In this document: positions 62,800 through 64,000 of the stretch, in pieces
Layout: every line of letters starts with the position of its first letter
Position numbering within the stretch: position 1 is the stretch's first letter
DNA from: Pseudomonas sp. MH9.2
GTDB lineage: Bacteria > Pseudomonadota > Gammaproteobacteria > Pseudomonadales > Pseudomonadaceae
NCBI RefSeq assembly: GCF_034353875.1
Contig: NZ_CP133784.1
Coordinates: forward strand, 2,632,501 to 2,696,500
Length of the DNA stretch: 64,000 nt
Reading direction: 5' to 3'
Notes under the pieces: model-generated
Seen by the model: the letters and a program-made list of their open reading frames with translations, nothing else
What the model was told of the DNA's origin: nothing
The model's database searches: none
Program-made: the position numbers and the translations under genes

Positions 62800-63715
62800 G
62801 CTAGCCCCAATGCACCTGACTGAAAAAATTGCTCGTTTACAGAAGGCCTCATTAGAGCGCTATACACCAAAGGCAGTACCAGCTCATTCAGACGCAGCGA
62901 CGCCTGCTTACCAGATACCTTTTTGGCCTGAGGCAACTCGCGGCGTACCAAACGCAGTGCTCCGATCCGCGTTATTTGCCGCAACTAAAAAAGGTACACG
63001 TCGCTACATTGACCGAGAACAGCTTCACGCTCAGGGAGACATCCGAATTCTCTATAGCGGTCCCTGGTTAGGGCAGTGCGATCTAGACGCTTGGGAAACA
63101 ATCGTGCACCTTGCTCGCTCAAGCACCAATAGCTTCGAGATACGAACAACCAGTTACCATTTATTAAAACTGCAAAGCAAAGCCGACGCAGGTACAAACC
63201 GCAAAACGTTACATAACTGTATTGTCCGATTGAAGGCCACAGCAGTAGAGGTCAAGCATGGAAACTACTCCTATGTGGGCAGCCTGATCGATGAAGCGTT
63301 CCGAGATGAGGACACCAATCAATACGTCATACGCTTGAACCCGAGACTATGCAGCCTATTCGTGCAAGGCTCTTTCACACGAGTAGATTGGAATGTTCGA
63401 CGCTCTCTTGCTGGCAAACCGCTGGCGCAATGGCTACATGGTTATTTTTCCAGCCATGCGAAGCCATTCCCTGTTCGTATCGAAACACTACTGCGTTTAG
63501 CAGGTAGCAGTGATGAATCAGCAAGCAGCGGCGAACAAAACGTGCGCAGGGCGCTGGATGCGCTTGCCCAAGCCAGCAATGAGAATGCTCAGCCCCTCAG
63601 CTACACAATCCACAACAAAACGGTGCATGTCGTACGACAACCATCCAAGACACAACGTAAACACCTAGAGAATCGCTCGTCACACCAGCCGAAAGGTCCA
63701 CAAGGGATACCGTAG
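62789..63715 (+). CDS. trfA: TrfA-family plasmid replication initiator
   Basis: 308 aa from ATG 62789, overlapping the previous gene; ATG 62810 is an alternative. Matches RK2 TrfA in several segments: FWPEATRGVPNAVLRSALFAA, GDIRILYSGPWL, ETIVHLARS, IVRLKATAVEV, and LHGYFSSHAKPFPVRIETLLRLAG. TrfA binds iterons and loads the host helicase at oriV. Five direct iterons begin at its stop codon, which supports a working initiator rather than a remnant. The last 20 residues are basic. A TrfA gene inside a tRNA-integrated element is unusual. Confidence 0.88.
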   Translation: MRPELAPMHLTEKIARLQKASLERYTPKAVPAHSDAATPAYQIPFWPEATRGVPNAVLRSALFAATKKGTRRYIDREQLHAQGDIRILYSGPWLGQCDLDAWETIVHLARSSTNSFEIRTTSYHLLKLQSKADAGTNRKTLHNCIVRLKATAVEVKHGNYSYVGSLIDEAFRDEDTNQYVIRLNPRLCSLFVQGSFTRVDWNVRRSLAGKPLAQWLHGYFSSHAKPFPVRIETLLRLAGSSDESASSGEQNVRRALDALAQASNENAQPLSYTIHNKTVHVVRQPSKTQRKHLENRSSHQPKGPQGIP

Positions 63716-63818
63716 CAGTGGCTAGAAAACACCGAAGTACTGGCTAGAGCACACCGAAGCGGTGACTACTAAAGACCGAAGCACTGACTAGAAAACCCCG
63801 AAGCGGTGGCTACTATGC
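63709..63818. repeat. Five tandem 22-bp iterons after trfA
   Basis: Units start at 63709, 63731, 63753, 63775 and 63797, with no spacers. Each follows the pattern (A/C)CCG-(A/T)AG-C-x-x-TG-(G/A)-CTA; the core is near GAAGCGGTGGCTA. Variation lies at fixed positions (GCGGTGGCTA, GCAGTGGCTA, GTACTGGCTA, GCACTGACTA, GCGGTGACTA). 22 bases is two helical turns, as for plasmid iterons. The first unit overlaps the trfA stop. Confidence 0.88.
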
Positions 63819-64000
63819 TCACAATCAAAACACCCGTACAGCCCTTGGCGTTAGAGGCTTCGAGCATGGGGGGGAGAAGCAGACTAATCCTTTCTAATCT
63901 ATTTCTAATCAAGCAGCGGGCCTACCTTGATCCTCTTAGCTTACGATAAGGCACCCAGAGAGCACCCGGGCACGCCCACCAGTCTGCATGCAATGCTGCG
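63716..64000. other. Candidate oriV region and right edge of window
   Basis: No gene. Contains the iterons, a G-run (about 63867-63874), the CTAATC repeats and about 90 bases of unassigned sequence to the window edge. No DnaA box of good match was found by eye. The rest of the element, any transfer or cargo genes, and attR lie beyond 64000. Confidence 0.6.
63883..63910. repeat. Phased CTAATC repeats, candidate duplex-unwinding region
   Basis: Three CTAATC at 63884-63889, 63894-63899 and 63905-63910, the last two inside TTTCTAATC repeats. About one helical turn apart, AT-rich, 65 bases after the iterons. Fits the AT-rich part of an iteron origin. Confidence 0.5.

Noticed and set aside
63709..63818. 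Iteron array as a possible CRISPR array
   Set aside because: Units are contiguous with no spacers and vary at fixed positions, and there are no cas genes.

Overview
The window is a stretch of Pseudomonas chromosome. The gene order tyrS - M23 peptidase - anmK - erpA - argC - hemJ ... coq7 - speD - vfr - trpCDG ... trpE - gph - rpe - ABC transporter - two-component system - murU/amgK - lptD-surA-pdxA-rsmA-apaG-apaH-glpE - prkA-yeaH-spoVR - cca - folKB - plsY - tsaD - rpsU - dnaG - rpoD - rmcA - tRNA matches, from memory, the PA0668-to-PA0574.1 region of P. aeruginosa PAO1, read in the opposite sense. A REP-like palindrome between convergent genes fits the fluorescens side of the genus, but the species cannot be fixed from this window.

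Layout: 1-9.9 kb holds tyrS (cut by the window edge), cell-wall and Fe-S genes, argC, hemJ and small housekeeping enzymes. 10-13 kb holds speD, an OsmC protein, the cAMP regulator vfr and a lipoate-ligase-like protein. 13-21.2 kb holds the split tryptophan genes (trpGDC and trpE). Between them, where PAO1 has its R/F pyocins, sit an ABC transporter ATPase and a double permease. 21.2-30.5 kb holds gph, rpe, an AgtABCD-like GABA/5-aminovalerate ABC transporter and an AgtSR-like two-component pair. 30.6-34.3 kb holds a DUF3530 lipoprotein-like hydrolase, a DjlA-type co-chaperone and the MurNAc recycling pair murU/amgK. 34.4-43 kb is the conserved lptD-to-glpE run. 42.4-47.4 kb is the stress operon prkA-yeaH-spoVR. 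47.4-56 kb holds cca, folK/folB, plsY, tsaD and the macromolecular synthesis genes rpsU, dnaG and rpoD. 56-59.8 kb is one large c-di-GMP enzyme of the RmcA type.

From the 3' end of a tRNA with anticodon CAU (59808-59884) to the right edge the sequence is an integrated mobile element. It carries a tyrosine integrase, an unrecognised zinc-finger/tandem-HTH protein, a small AlpA/excisionase-like HTH protein, a TrfA-family plasmid replication initiator, and directly after it five tandem 22-bp iterons followed by phased CTAATC repeats. This is a plasmid-type iteron origin inside a tRNA-integrated element; its far end lies outside the window. It is the most unusual thing here.

Two regulatory points stand out in the core. 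A short reading frame upstream of trpG and the 3' end of gph (directly upstream of trpE) encode nearly the same 14-residue tail with paired Trp codons, each followed 10-11 nt later by a GC-rich hairpin with a 2-nt loop; this looks like duplicated tryptophan attenuator leaders, one of them fused to gph. The ribosome-binding site of cca lies inside the 3' arm of a 16-bp terminator-like hairpin that closes the prkA operon.
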